64,000 nucleotides of DNA. It comes from Allium sativum (taxonomy: Eukaryota > Streptophyta > Magnoliopsida > Asparagales > Amaryllidaceae). Both the position numbers and the translations under genes were made by a program. The notes under the pieces are model-generated. The model was not told the origin of the DNA. It ran no database searches and saw nothing but the letters and a program-made list of their open reading frames with translations. Below, piece after piece: positions 22,651-32,625 of this stretch (within the stretch, counting starts at the first letter, position 1; each line of letters opens with the position of its first letter). Where the stretch lies: NCBI GenBank assembly GCA_030737875.1, contig CM060922.1, forward strand, positions 226,903,835 to 226,967,834, given 5' to 3'.

Positions 22651-23070
22651 CGCTCTAACTCTCCAGAGCAGAGAGAGTATAAAAGCTTCTCCGATTGAGC
22701 GTTGAGAAAGAGCTCCTACCCCGCTGGAGGATCGGGGAGCGATTGAACTGCTGAGCTCAAACTCTAACTCTCCAGAGCAGAGAGAGTATAAAAGCGTCTC
22801 CGATTGAGCGTTGAGAAAGAGCTCCTACCCCGCTGGAGGATCGGGGAACGATTGAACTGCTGAGCTCGAACTCTAACTCTCCAGAGCAGAGAGAGTATAA
22901 AAGCATCTCCAATTGAGCGCTGAGAAAGAGTTCATACCCCGCTGAAGGATCGGGGAGCGACAGAACTGCTGAGCTCGAACTCTAACCTCGGCGACTGCCA
23001 GGAGAGTATAAAAGAGTCTATGATTAAGCGCTGAGAAAGGTGCCGGAAACTCAGCACCACAAGGACAGTT
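22651..23070. repeat. 109-bp tandem repeat, ~3.8 copies, each with a TATA-like box
   Basis: Copies start with ctctaact or ctctaacc at 22653, 22762, 22871 and 22980, exactly 109 bp apart. Each unit holds gagagtataaaag, an attgagcg-tgagaaag block and, in the first three, a gctggaggatcggggagcg-type block. The last unit is more divergent. Tandem repeats between pol and the 3' LTR are common in Tat-lineage elements. Confidence 0.95.
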
Positions 23071-23466
23071 ATCTTGCTAAATTTTCTAAGTCCCCCATAT
23101 TCAGAAATAGGGGGCAACGTGCATACAACACTAATCAATCCTTAATAAGCCCTGGTTAGGCGCTACGTTAATGATTGATTGGGGGCATATACATATATAC
23201 ATGAACCTTGACGCAGAACAGAAATTTTCAAATTTTTCTTTCTGTTGCTTGACTGATTTGCAGTTATAATCAGATGATCTATGACTAAGCATGAGAAATT
23301 TATTAAATGCAGGTACACGATGATGCAAAAGAGATAAACTTTCATTTATAAACTGCAAGCCTACCAAGTGAAAAACAACCTAAAACAAAAGTGAGGGCCA
23401 GTCTCACAATTACATTTCATGGCCAGTGGGAAGCCTAAAGACAAAATATAGACAAGCGACAATATC
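23071..23466. other. Non-coding spacer between tandem repeats and antisense gene
   Basis: Begins with a cccccatattcagaaatagggggcaacgtg palindrome-like stretch near 23092, then AT-rich sequence with no family match. On the minus strand this would be the 3' UTR of the antisense gene. Confidence 0.5.
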
Positions 23467-24521
23467 CTATTTACGCTTGGACTTCTTCTCCTGTTTCTGC
23501 TTCTCCATCTTCACCTTGTCAGTTTCGGATTGATCACCCTTCTTTATTTTCCTTTTGTCTATAAGAGGAACGTCCGACTCAACAGAAGACTCCTTCTCCT
23601 CCTCCTCCTTTCTCTTTTTTTATCAGTGAAGGAAGCTGGGAAATCATCAGGGTTCGCAAAATGAAGCTGTTTCTTGATGGATTTGGGCTGGAGTTTCAGA
23701 ACCATCCCAGTTTTAGGACTAAACTCCAAGATAGGAGCTACGTTCAAAGGCTCTTGTCCCACTTTCTTCAAAGCCAGCTGCTTTTCCTACCTAGCCTTTC
23801 CTTTGGCCAAAGTCTCGTCGTCATCGCCTTCGACTTCTTTGGTACTGATGATATCCTCCTCATCATATACATGGCGCCCGTCCATATCTTTCAAGGCATC
23901 GATGGTTTCGTCATCCTTGGGAGCATCAGCACTGGGTGCCAGGACGCCCTTCTCCGTTATTGTACCTTCAGCCTGCTTCGGTATATCAGCACCGACGCTA
24001 GGCGAGACGTCAATCTTCTCCGCCTCTGTCCTTTTCTCGACATCCTTGTCAACGGGTTCGCCACCTGTATTATGAGGAACACTTGTTATTAATTCGATTG
24101 GTTGCTCCACCAGACGACGACAACTCACAATTGCTTTGACAAATTGTGAGGAAAAAAGGGAGATACCTTCCGCTAATCCTCCATCTAGGCTAGCTGCAGA
24201 AGCTCCGACAACCACAGGAGTCAGGCCCAAAGGAATTAATGGATCATCAGGATTGTATTCCTCAACTCCGGAGGCCTTGGGCTCTACAGCTGAGCTCGAA
24301 ACTTCGTCAATCTTGTTTTTGCCCTTAGCCAGGGTCCTCTCCTTCTCCATTTCTTCTTGAATTAGGCGCCGACCTTCTGCTAGATCCTCGGGCTCGTTAT
24401 CCCTCACAATGGTCCTCATCAGCTCATCTTCATCAATCTCTTCAACTCCTAATCTCCGCTTCTCACCCTCGACGATGACATCCCATATGTTGGCTAAAGT
24501 GACGTGGTAGTCCGGGATCCA
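23467..24521 (-). pseudogene. Element T antisense gene, C-terminal part of exon 3
   Basis: It continues the frame of the coiled-coil segment after a TAG at 24522-24524. An acidic Pro/Ala/Glu-rich region (24419 down to 23790) follows, then a TAG at 23787-23789. The same frame continues to a Lys/Arg-rich tail that changes frame at a 7-T run (23615-23621 on the plus strand) and ends with EKKSKRK and TAG at 23467-23469. The basic tail resembles a nuclear localisation signal. Function unknown; such antisense ORFs are known in Tat-lineage elements. The homopolymer frameshift could be a sequence error. Confidence 0.7.
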
Positions 24522-25621
24522 CTAGATGTTACGGGTTTTGAGGACGTGGCCGAGGAAGTCAAATATCATCTCTTCAAACCCTTCGATATCCTTTTCCCTC
24601 TCGAGGAGCTTGTTGTTAGAAGCAGTAGCCATTTCAATGGCACTTTCTACATTCTTTTCGGCGAGAGCCGCGCGCCTCTCCGCATCCGCAACTTGATCAT
24701 TCAAAATCACCTTCTCTACTTCAGCCAAAGCTAGACTTTCTTTTAAACTTGCTTTTTCTTCCTCCCAAGCAGCTCTCTCAGCTTCAAAATGGCCCTGTGC
24801 CGTCTTCAACTCAATGTTGGCCATTTTAAGATCTTCTACCTCCTTCTTTAAGGCCATTTTCTCTTGACTATTTGAGTCGAGTTCAGAATGAAAGCGTTTC
24901 TTAGCATTCTCTAATTCAGTCTTATAATTTTCAGCATCTCTCCGCGCTAAGGCAAGTTGGGATTGAGCGTCTTCCAAATCCTTCTCCATTTTTGTCCTGG
25001 CCCTTTCATTGTTATATATCTTCACTTTGGATCTATGTGCTTCCATCTCAAGCGTTCGGATGACTTCTGAAAGATTAACAGCATGTTTCTTCATCACTTC
25101 ATACTGCCTGGCTACATGGCGAATGTGCCCGATGACTTCATTATCCCAGTTCCTAGGGACTGGTTCCAAGGCTGGAACAAACATCATCCTTTCGAAGAAG
25201 ATGTTAGGGAATTGTTCTCGCAACTTTTCCAGCTTAGCCTAAGTTTCAGGACCATGGATGTAATCTCGTGACCCTGGGACAACCAAATCTTGCTGGCTGG
25301 AAGGGACAATGTCAATTTTCTCCTTCTCAGAATCCTTGATTGGATCCTTGCTTTTATCCTTGGGCTCGTATTGTCTTTTTGATGACCTGCTGTGAGAGGG
25401 TGCACTCTTCGGAGGGGTTAACTCTTTAGGAAGTTGTTTTCCCCCTGTAGGTGGCACCGAATAACTGGGAAGCTTGCCAGAGGTTGATTTTGGTGGAGAC
25501 CAGGATTGTGAAGAAGTAGGCTTGTGAGAAAGGCCGCGAGAATGCTCAGGATTTGGATGAAGACTGGGTGTGCCTTCACGAAGAGAGCGATAAGAATAAG
25601 ACCGCCTGCGAGACATCTTTC
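24522..25621 (-). pseudogene. Element T antisense gene, exon 3: Ser-rich and coiled-coil region
   Basis: Begins at a good 3' splice site (tttttcttttgcag, AG at 25622-25623). The first ATG in the exon (25616) opens a Ser/Pro/Lys-rich stretch of about 125 residues (SRRRSYSYRS at its start). After one TAG (25239-25241) the same frame runs into about 230 residues of strongly heptad-like helix (KKEVEDLKMANIELKTAQ and similar), predicted coiled coil. This layout, a globular N-terminal domain followed by a long coiled coil, is typical of the plant proteins annotated as putative gypsy-type transposon proteins. Confidence 0.75.
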
Positions 25622-25730
25622 CTGCAAAAGAAAAAAGAGCATATTAAAACCTTGAATACTGTTGATATAAAAGTGTGGGGTCAGGCAGTGCGTGTGATTT
25701 GTGCATCCCATATAATTCCCCCTAACAGAC
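25622..25730 (-). other. Predicted intron 2 of antisense gene
   Basis: 109 bp on the minus strand, donor CTG/GTCTGT (25730-25725), acceptor tttgcag (25622). Removing it joins a phase-1 exon end to a phase-1 exon start, and the reading frame is kept. Confidence 0.6.
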
Positions 25731-26286
25731 CAGGGCCCGATGTCAGGCTCATCTGAGTAGTTTCTTGTCCTCCAACTGGAACAGTTGTTTCCTCAGAAAC
25801 AGGGAAAAATGGCTCCCCTTCAAAGTCCCTCTGTGTGTATACATCATCAGGCAAAGGAATTTTGCTCAGCTCTTTAAATAGTTGTTCTTTTGTTAAATCA
25901 TCGGGAGCAGCAAGTTCAATCAGAAGAGAGGCCCTTGAGGGGAAACCCCCCCGGAGAAACTGGTATTTCCATGGATTTACCACCACGGGCCTTATCTCCT
26001 CTATATATGTTTAGGTCCTCGTCGTCCTGGATGATTATTGGCGAAGGACTCTTACGGAATTTAATTGTTTCTGTTGCCCGTGACGTTCCTTCTCCCTCCG
26101 TTGGGGGCACGTATTTGTAGGGTTTGCCGCCTGCACCAAGTCCAAACCTTATATCCAGAAGGCGATGCTTGTGAAGATTCTCGTCAGTAATGCACTTCTT
26201 GATCCTTAGAAAATCGGATCTGCTTTATAGAAGAAGAGACAGTCGATTATTGTATACCGAGCCTTCCGTCTTTGGAAAGGTGTGAT
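25731..26286 (-). pseudogene. Element T antisense gene, exon 2
   Basis: Follows predicted intron 1 in frame. One TAA lies about 20 codons in, then the frame runs through KKCITDENLHKH and a Gly-rich turn into a Ser/Thr/Glu-rich segment. It changes frame at a 7-C run (25946-25952 on the plus strand) and continues through LIELAAPDDLTKEQLFKEL to the predicted intron 2 donor. Frameshift at a homopolymer again. No enzyme motif seen. Confidence 0.65.
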
Positions 26287-26360
26287 CTACATAGAGAAAA
26301 GAAGCATGTTAACACTTTGATTTCTTAAACAGATTATTCATTCAGAGGTTTAAAGTTCAC
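26287..26360 (-). other. Predicted intron 1 of antisense gene
   Basis: 74 bp on the minus strand, donor CAA/GTGAAC (26360), acceptor with a pyrimidine tract cttcttttctctatgtag (AG at 26288-26287) and a ttaac branch-like site. Splicing keeps the frame from exon 1 into exon 2; without it the frame hits a stop at once. Confidence 0.65.
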
Positions 26361-27078
26361 TTGATTTAAGCCATCTCCTTGAACACCCGGCCTGTATCTT
26401 TAAATAGAACCAATCGGCTTTGGGATCCCCAATGTTGCTGTAACCGTCAGATAAGACCCTCCTATTCGCTACCGATTCGAAGAAAGAAAAATTTGGGGTT
26501 GCCGTAGAGTGGTGCTTGAAAAGGTAATAGAATTTCAAATCTTTAAACGTAAGCTCCGTTTGCAGGATTTTCGCATATGCGATGTATAGAGTGTATAGTG
26601 CTGCGTAGGCATTGGGATGAAGCTGCATCGGAGCAATCCCCAATCGCTTTAAGGTTTCAAGGACGATTGGAGGAAACAGAGGAATATCACCTACCCAACA
26701 CATGAGTCGGCTTACTGTCATATACCCATCCGGAGCCAGATGGGGTCTATCTTCACTACTAGGTGTCCTCACATCATCTCAGGGGATCCCGTGTCTCAAG
26801 CAAATTTTCTTAAGCTTTATGTCATCAAGTTTGGAAGCTAAAGAATCAGTAAATTTCTCTATCCCAAGTGCGCCAGGAATCTCATCGGGAGCTCGGCCGT
26901 CTACTTCAGACTCCTCATCAAGTGACGTAATTTCAGATGGATCTGATTCCGTTGCCTCATATTCGGATCCAGAATCCTCTCCCCTTGGGTTAATTGGAGG
27001 GACCTTGGGGTTGTGATGCTCAGACGTCTCGGGACCCATCTCTGTATCAGATCTTGAAGGGGAACGGTTATCCAACAT
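26361..27078 (-). pseudogene. Element T antisense gene, exon 1: plant gypsy-type transposon domain
   Basis: Starts at an ATG at 27078-27076. An acidic Ser/Glu-rich N-terminus of about 80 residues comes first, then a TGA at 26779-26781 in an otherwise open frame. Next is a domain with VGDIPLFPPIVLETLKRLG, PMQLHPNAYAALYTLY, LKFYYLFKHHS and DWFYLK, the pattern of the plant family known as putative gypsy type transposon (Pfam Transposase_28, from memory). The gene is opposite to gag-pol and lies between pol and the 3' LTR, as in Grande-like Tat elements. The biochemical role is unknown; I make no claim that it is a transposase. Confidence 0.75.
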
Positions 27079-27125
27079 TACTGTTTAGGCGAGTAAACAT
27101 GAGAAATAAGAATATAATTGTCCTT

Positions 27126-27143
27126 CCCCCCCCCCCCCCCCCC
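27126..27143. repeat. Poly-C run (18 bases)
   Basis: Eighteen consecutive C, followed by gtgtgtg. It lies just upstream of the antisense gene (poly-G in its 5' UTR). Length may be unreliable in an assembly. Confidence 0.95.
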
Positions 27144-28572
27144 GTGTGTGAAAGTGCAAGTGTGTGCCTGTGCATGCATTAAAGAAAAACATAGAAGTTA
27201 AAAGATCATCGAGAAAATAGTAGTTGTCCGTTGTTAAGTTATGCTGCTGATCAGTCCAGAAATGTTCGTCTAGAAGGCTCTAACCTAATCGTCCATTGGT
27301 GAGTCAAGGTCAATTTTCTTTGTTTATTTAACAAGTAAACCGGATCGCACATCTCATCAGATCGCCCATCTCTTTGGATCGCAGGTTAAGGATTGGATCG
27401 CCCATCTCTTTGGATCGCGGGTCAAGGATCGGGTCGCTGAGCCTCAGCAGATCGCGAAGCAAACATAGACCTGTAGGAGAAACATCAGTCCAAGTAAAAA
27501 CGTTGGATCGTGCACACCGAAGCGGGTCACACTGACCCCTCACGATCCGATTCGATCATGACGATCCGATCCGACATTCAAACTTGGAAGCATTCGTTTA
27601 CCCTCCTCGATCCGATCCATCCTTCAATTTCTACTCCTCCATACCCACGATCCGATCCACTGACCGTGTTAACGCATCCCTTCATCGATCCATCTCCGAA
27701 CTCAAGCCTCACTCATGAACCAAACTGACCAGCTCTTTCCCTTCCTCATTCTCCTTCTCCTCCTTCCCTCGAGCGATCGAAACCCATCTGCCATGGTACC
27801 TCGACAACCTCAAAAACCATAAAAAATATGCTCCTTTATTCCTCGAATCAGTCAAAAACTCAAGTACAATGAAGGTAGAGACGTTAGACTATGTTTTTAT
27901 GTCATTACCTTTCTTAAAAATGAAGAAATATGGTTTTTTCTCTTTTGAAATCGGAGAGGATATGGGTTCGGTCGAAGCTTCAGGCGGCGGAACGAAGAAA
28001 GAAGAAGAAGAGAAGAAGGGAGAGAGGTCGGGTTTATATAGACGGGTTCGTGACCGTTAGTCTCCCCTTTTTTGTCTCGTTCGAACCGTGGGGGCCTGGT
28101 GGGCCACGAGTCCAAGACCGTCGGAAAAAAGGAGCGACCTACTTCACTGAAGACCCATTCGAATGCTGGATCGCGACGAGCCTCCTTCCCACGATCTGCA
28201 TTACATAATCACGATCCAAGGCCAGAATATCCGCGTTTGACCTATACAAGCAACTCACCACGAACCGTGGCACGTTGGAGCGATCCGAACCATCGAATAA
28301 CAGACGGAAGTTAAAATTCAGAAATACTTGAGAAAATTCAGAAATTTACCTGGTGAATTCGACAACGAAGTCTCCAAAAAATTCCAGAAAGGAATTATCC
28401 AATGAACAAAGAAATGATGAATGATTTAATCTGATATTTATACCAGTCAAGGGACACGACTTTTTGAAGTAGTACGACACAACAGACAGACACAACCTTT
28501 GGTTAGTATCACTTTGGGAAAAGACAACTCAGAAATTTCGAAGCATGTTCCATACTCGGTAAAACATACTTC
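27144..28572. other. Element T 3' non-coding region, rich in GATCG/CGATCC words
   Basis: No gene supported. 27335-27700 is dense with ggatcgc, cgatccga and gatccgatcc words resembling the first half of T's LTR. 27990-28030 is a purine-rich gaagaagaag stretch. It would contain the promoter of the antisense gene on the minus strand, but I see no clear minus-strand TATA at the right distance. Confidence 0.5.
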
Positions 28573-28584
28573 GAGGGGGCAAAA
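28573..28584 (+). other. Polypurine tract of element T
   Basis: GAGGGGGCAAAA immediately before the 3' LTR start (TGTTGGCTAGC), the expected primer for plus-strand DNA synthesis. Confidence 0.85.
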
Positions 28585-29361
28585 TGTTGGCTAGCTTTTT
28601 GACCAAGCCATCAAGATCCACATACAAGAAGAAAATATGAAGTCTCACTCCTCTAGTTCACGAGAAGTAAGATCATAGTCGTTCAACCATCCTCAGGTCG
28701 GATCACCCCCCCCTTCGGATCGCCCTATCAATTCGCTACAAGCCCATGCGACCCGATCCACCCATGTCTGCGCGATCCGGTCCATCCTCTCCTCTTCTAC
28801 CCAATCCGATCTAAGCCCAGAAGACGAGGTGAAGGCTGTGACTAAGTCCACGATCCGAACCGATCGGGAAGACACGATGATGGCCACAGGCTTGGTCATC
28901 CACGATCCGATATTTAAGGGGATCGCGACACCTGTCCACAACGGCTAATTTGACTAATTCTTCATCAAGCTGCGATCCGATCCGATTTTCTCGGGATTTA
29001 TGCCACGTGTGACCGCGATCCGCCTGACAAAATCAGCTATAAATAACCCAGAGCTTGGCATTTTTCAGGATCTTTTTGGCAGTATTGAGCACTGATTCCA
29101 CCATTACTGTCATACCACTATTTCTTATCAGTTTTATTACGAGATTACTGAGACAAATCACAATTGTAAGAGTGAGTTTGAGAGAAATCATTGATTGTAC
29201 TAGCATTCAAAGTATAATCGATAACATATAAAGTGGACGTAGGCTCGTTAACGCCGAACCACCATAAATTCTGTGTGTTTTCTGCTTTTTCTTCATTCTC
29301 CAGTTATAATTCTTTACGAATCAGAACAATTTGGGTGTTAGGTCCAAATTTTGATCTAACA
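28585..29361 (+). repeat. Element T 3' LTR
   Basis: Matches the 5' LTR apart from substitutions and about 65 bp missing near 28855 (after ctaagtcca). TATAAATAA at 29038. Ends gatctaaca, then the target duplication CCATG. Confidence 0.95.
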
Positions 29362-29366
29362 CCATG
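29362..29366. repeat. Target-site duplication of element T (right copy)
   Basis: CCATG, as at 15199-15203. Confidence 0.95.
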
Positions 29367-29669
29367 TATTGCAACCAAGGCATACCCCTGGTTCTTCTAC
29401 GCAGACCTTAACCTCTGTGAGCCCAGGAGGATCATCTGCAGCCTCACAGAGGGATACCAAGAGTACCCTCACGTTACATCGAAGCCTCGGGCTTCGTAAC
29501 CCAATTCGTTGGAGCCTTCTTTCTACTCATATGGACATTCGCTCCTTCCCGTGTTATACTAAGAATTACTACTTAGTTTTACTAACTAAGATTTACCACT
29601 TAGTTTCCAGAATCGTTGTTTTCTTAACTAAGGTTTACTACTTAGTTCCATTTCCCATCAATTTGGATT

Positions 29670-30314
29670 GGTTAAGTGTCATTAGTCAATTCAAGCCGAC
29701 TTAATGCTCTTCATTTATCCTATCAAACTGGTTAAGTGTTATTAGTTATTCATGTTGACTTAACCCCACCACAAACCAAGTTATATTGGTTAAGTATTTC
29801 TTATTACTTAACCCTACCCTTTCATTCTGTATTGGTTAAGTGTTCCTTTTTAACTTAACCCTGCCCATCTATTTTGACTAACATGTTATTAATGGTTAAG
29901 TATTATCACTTCATGTTTTAGACTTAACCCTATTCCTTTATCACAACCTGATTGTTAAGTGTTCAAGTTTACTTAACCCTACGGTCTAGCCCAGCTAACA
30001 CATCAAATTGGCTAAGTGTATTAGATTTTACTTAACCCCACCTTCTAGTCTTGTTAACATGTTAATTTGGCTAAGTGTTTCCTTAGTTACTTAACCCCTA
30101 CAAATCTTGTCTTGTTACCATGTGAAGTTGGTTAAGTGTCCCTTTGGACTTAGCCCTCCCATTCTAGCTTAACTGTGTTATGTTGGTTAAGTGTTCCTAT
30201 GGACTTAACCCTCCCATTCTAGCTTAACTGTGCTAGGTGTCTATATGAACCTAACCCCACCCATTGGTTTGGTTATCATGTTGAATTGGTTAAGTGTCTT
30301 AGTTAATTTAACCC
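29670..30314. repeat. Array of 12 short hairpins (GGTTAAGTG ... ACTTAACCC), B left LTR
   Basis: Left stem halves start at about 29670, 29730, 29788, 29834, 29893, 29953, 30010, 30069, 30130, 30185, 30232 and 30288, 46-61 bp apart. Each is followed after 9-25 nt by a reverse-complement half and then ccc. Loops and spacers differ in sequence while stems are kept. The unit at 30232 reads GCTAGGTG ... ACCTAACC, where both sides of the stem changed together. Confidence 0.9.
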
Positions 30315-31632
30315 TACCATTCTTGTTCTAGCTTTAATTAAATAGATTAAAGCCACGACCACTCACATTAGGCAGATATTGTTGCGATTACTGGATGTGT
30401 CGGTTGGTTCCGGGAAGATTTACATCGCAACTCAGTCTAACCTCGGGTTAGGCCTATTCGTGTTTTCTAGGTCAAAGGGTATTGATTAATTTTCAAATCT
30501 GGTTTTGAAAGTAACCATCCTGTCCGTCGGATCAGTTTGGGATAGCCAAGGAGAGCAGGAAACTTGTATTTTCCAAACCCAGGCCTAGACACTATCCTCT
30601 CTGTCACCCTAGAACTTTCTGGTGTGTTATTAAAAGAGATGTCGTTAACAAACCATTAATTTGTCTAAATTTACATTTCCTCATTTAGGCCAAATTCTAT
30701 AAGTAAATTATTCCTAATTTACTTATTTCCCAATTACTCTTTTAATGTAATTTGTCTACATTTATTTCTATGGCCCATCTTACCCTCTAAATCATATTTA
30801 TGCTTTTTGGTATGTAAACTATACCAAATTAAGTGTCACTAACCATGATTTTTTCTAAACCTGCCAATTATGGCCAATTTCAAATTTATCCCAATATACT
30901 TACCGTGCCAAATTAGCTAATCCAATCCTGATTTAACATTCTAATTACAGTTCCTGTCAAACTAGACTTATTATTCTAGTTCACAATTCATGTAAATGCT
31001 AGATTTACAAGTCAATACTAGATTCAAATTATATATATACTATAATTTATGCCAAATTTATCCAATTTGCATTCCTATGAACATGCCATAATAAATGTTC
31101 CCAATTTATGCCAATTTCCTAGTTTATAACTATGTTTTTGGTAAATTTCATATTTTGCCCAAATCGTATTCCCACCGTTCGTATAATCGTGATTCAATCT
31201 AGATTATAAATAAAGCTAGATTCGTCGATAAAAGGGAATGAACCAAAATGCCATGAAAGAACGGACATAACAACTGGCATAAGATGGTAGTTCACAGGCA
31301 TATCGATTACGACGTAGGTTCAAGAGCGTGGGTAGACCTAACTTAATAGGTTAATTCCCAAGGTCTAAAACCAAGGATAGACAGAATAGAGACGCAGGTT
31401 CAAGAACATGGGTAGACCTAACTTAATAGGTAAATTCCCATGGTCTAAAACCAAAGAAAACCAAGGACAGGAAGAATAAATAATTGGGTTTAATCTCATA
31501 ATCACAGAACTTAAGCAACACTTTCCTAGTCATGAATCATAGGTGTTTAATCACAGATGTCCTTGTTATGTCATAGGCAATAGTTTATGCTTTTCCTAAT
31601 CAAAGGCATAGGTTTAGTCAAGGAAATAATCC

Positions 31633-31742
31633 TCATAGTCACAGTCACAGTCACAGTCATAGGCAATGTTCGTAGTCATAGGCAATGTCCATAGTCATAG
31701 GCAATGTTCATAGTCATAGGCAATGTTCATAGTCATAGGCAT
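31633..31742. repeat. 19-bp tandem repeat (atgttcatagtcataggca), B left LTR
   Basis: About four full 19-bp units preceded by shorter agtcac units. Same array at 37919-38029 in B's right LTR. Confidence 0.95.
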
Positions 31743-32585
31743 ATGGTTCTAAGGTCCATAGTTTCATAGTCACAGTCTTATTTGTCCTTGAATCATGACA
31801 GTTCTTAATTAGATCCAAAGAGATAGGCACAGATTCGAATAGAAAGATTTGGCATATTCTTTTATTCCTTTAATTTCATGTCACGAACAGAGAAAAACGT
31901 TCAAATCTAAAAAGTAACTGACTTACAGAGATTAGATTATAATAGAAAGATGGCGTTGCTATGATTCGTAGAAAAACAGTCGTTGCAGTCGTTCGAATCT
32001 TCACTTGAATTCTAGCTTGAATCTCCTCTTTGAAAGTCTTTGAGCAGCACCTCCTCGTCTTGATTTATTTTATACATATTATTTTATTTATTATTTGATT
32101 AAGAGGAGGAGAAGAAGCCATATTCACTAAGAATCTTTGCAGCATAAGGGTAGAGAAGAATTGTGAATAGAGAAGGAGTCTAAGGCTGTTTATACAGTGT
32201 AGAAGTCAACGAATCTGGTCAGGATGGCGTCCGAATACAGAAGAACGAACCAGGTGCAGAAAACAGGAAAAAGCAGGGGGGTCGACCTCCAGATCGACTA
32301 CCCAGTCGACCTGGGTGCCTTAGGCGGTAAAATTCCCGCCCTACCGAATCTGAGTCTGTTTTTGAATTTTGAACCTGACCTGTTTTGAAATTTGAACTTC
32401 GCTGAATCTTCCGGAGGCCATATCTTCCTCATACGGACTCCGATTTACGCAAACTCGGACTCGTTTTCATGCAGAATTCCTAGACGAACGCAATGGCGTA
32501 GCCCGTTTTCCTTGATTTTGATTTTTTACTTTTAATTCTGCCCTGATTTGTGAATCCTAGTGTTACAGAATTACGGGGTGTTACA

Positions 32586-32625
32586 TTCTCCCCCACTTAA
32601 AATGATTTCGTCCCCGAAATCTTCA
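32586..32625 (-). other. Element B polypurine tract and conserved palindrome
   Basis: On the minus strand: GATTTCGGGGACGAAATC, four bases (attt), then TAAGTGGGGGAGAA directly before TGTAACACCCCG. It has the same layout as elements A (51704-51740) and C (47959-47994). Confidence 0.9.

Larger units (their letters stand above)
15204..29361 (+). mobile_element. Element T: Tat-lineage Ty3/gypsy retrotransposon, complete but degenerate
   Basis: This 14.2-kb element has LTRs of 846 bp (15204-16049) and 777 bp (28585-29361) and a perfect 5-bp target duplication CCATG. Order: 5' LTR, primer site, gag, protease, RT, RNase H, a second (archaeal-type) RNase H, integrase, tandem repeats, a long antisense gene, polypurine tract, 3' LTR. 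The second RNase H between RT-RNase H and integrase, and the antisense gene downstream of pol, are Tat-lineage hallmarks (compare Grande, Retand and Ogre groups). Every ORF carries stops or frameshifts, so it cannot move on its own. Confidence 0.95.
29367..32585 (-). mobile_element. Element B 3' LTR (left LTR), segment 2 of 2
   Basis: Continues B's LTR after the Tat insertion and is collinear with about 35645-38900. It contains the hairpin array (29670-30314) and the 19-bp repeats (31633-31742), and ends ggggtgttaca at 32585. The 111-codon plus-strand frame at 29369-29704 also occurs in the other LTR but matches nothing and runs into the hairpin array, so I do not call it a gene. Confidence 0.95.

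Noticed and set aside
29369..29704. 111-codon plus-strand ORF, present again at 35646-35981
   Set aside because: Conserved only because both B LTRs are copies. It opposes the element, runs into the hairpin array and matches no family.
29670..30314. CRISPR-like regular spacing
   Set aside because: Units are hairpins with unequal spacing and diverged stems in a plant LTR; no cas genes and the context excludes CRISPR.
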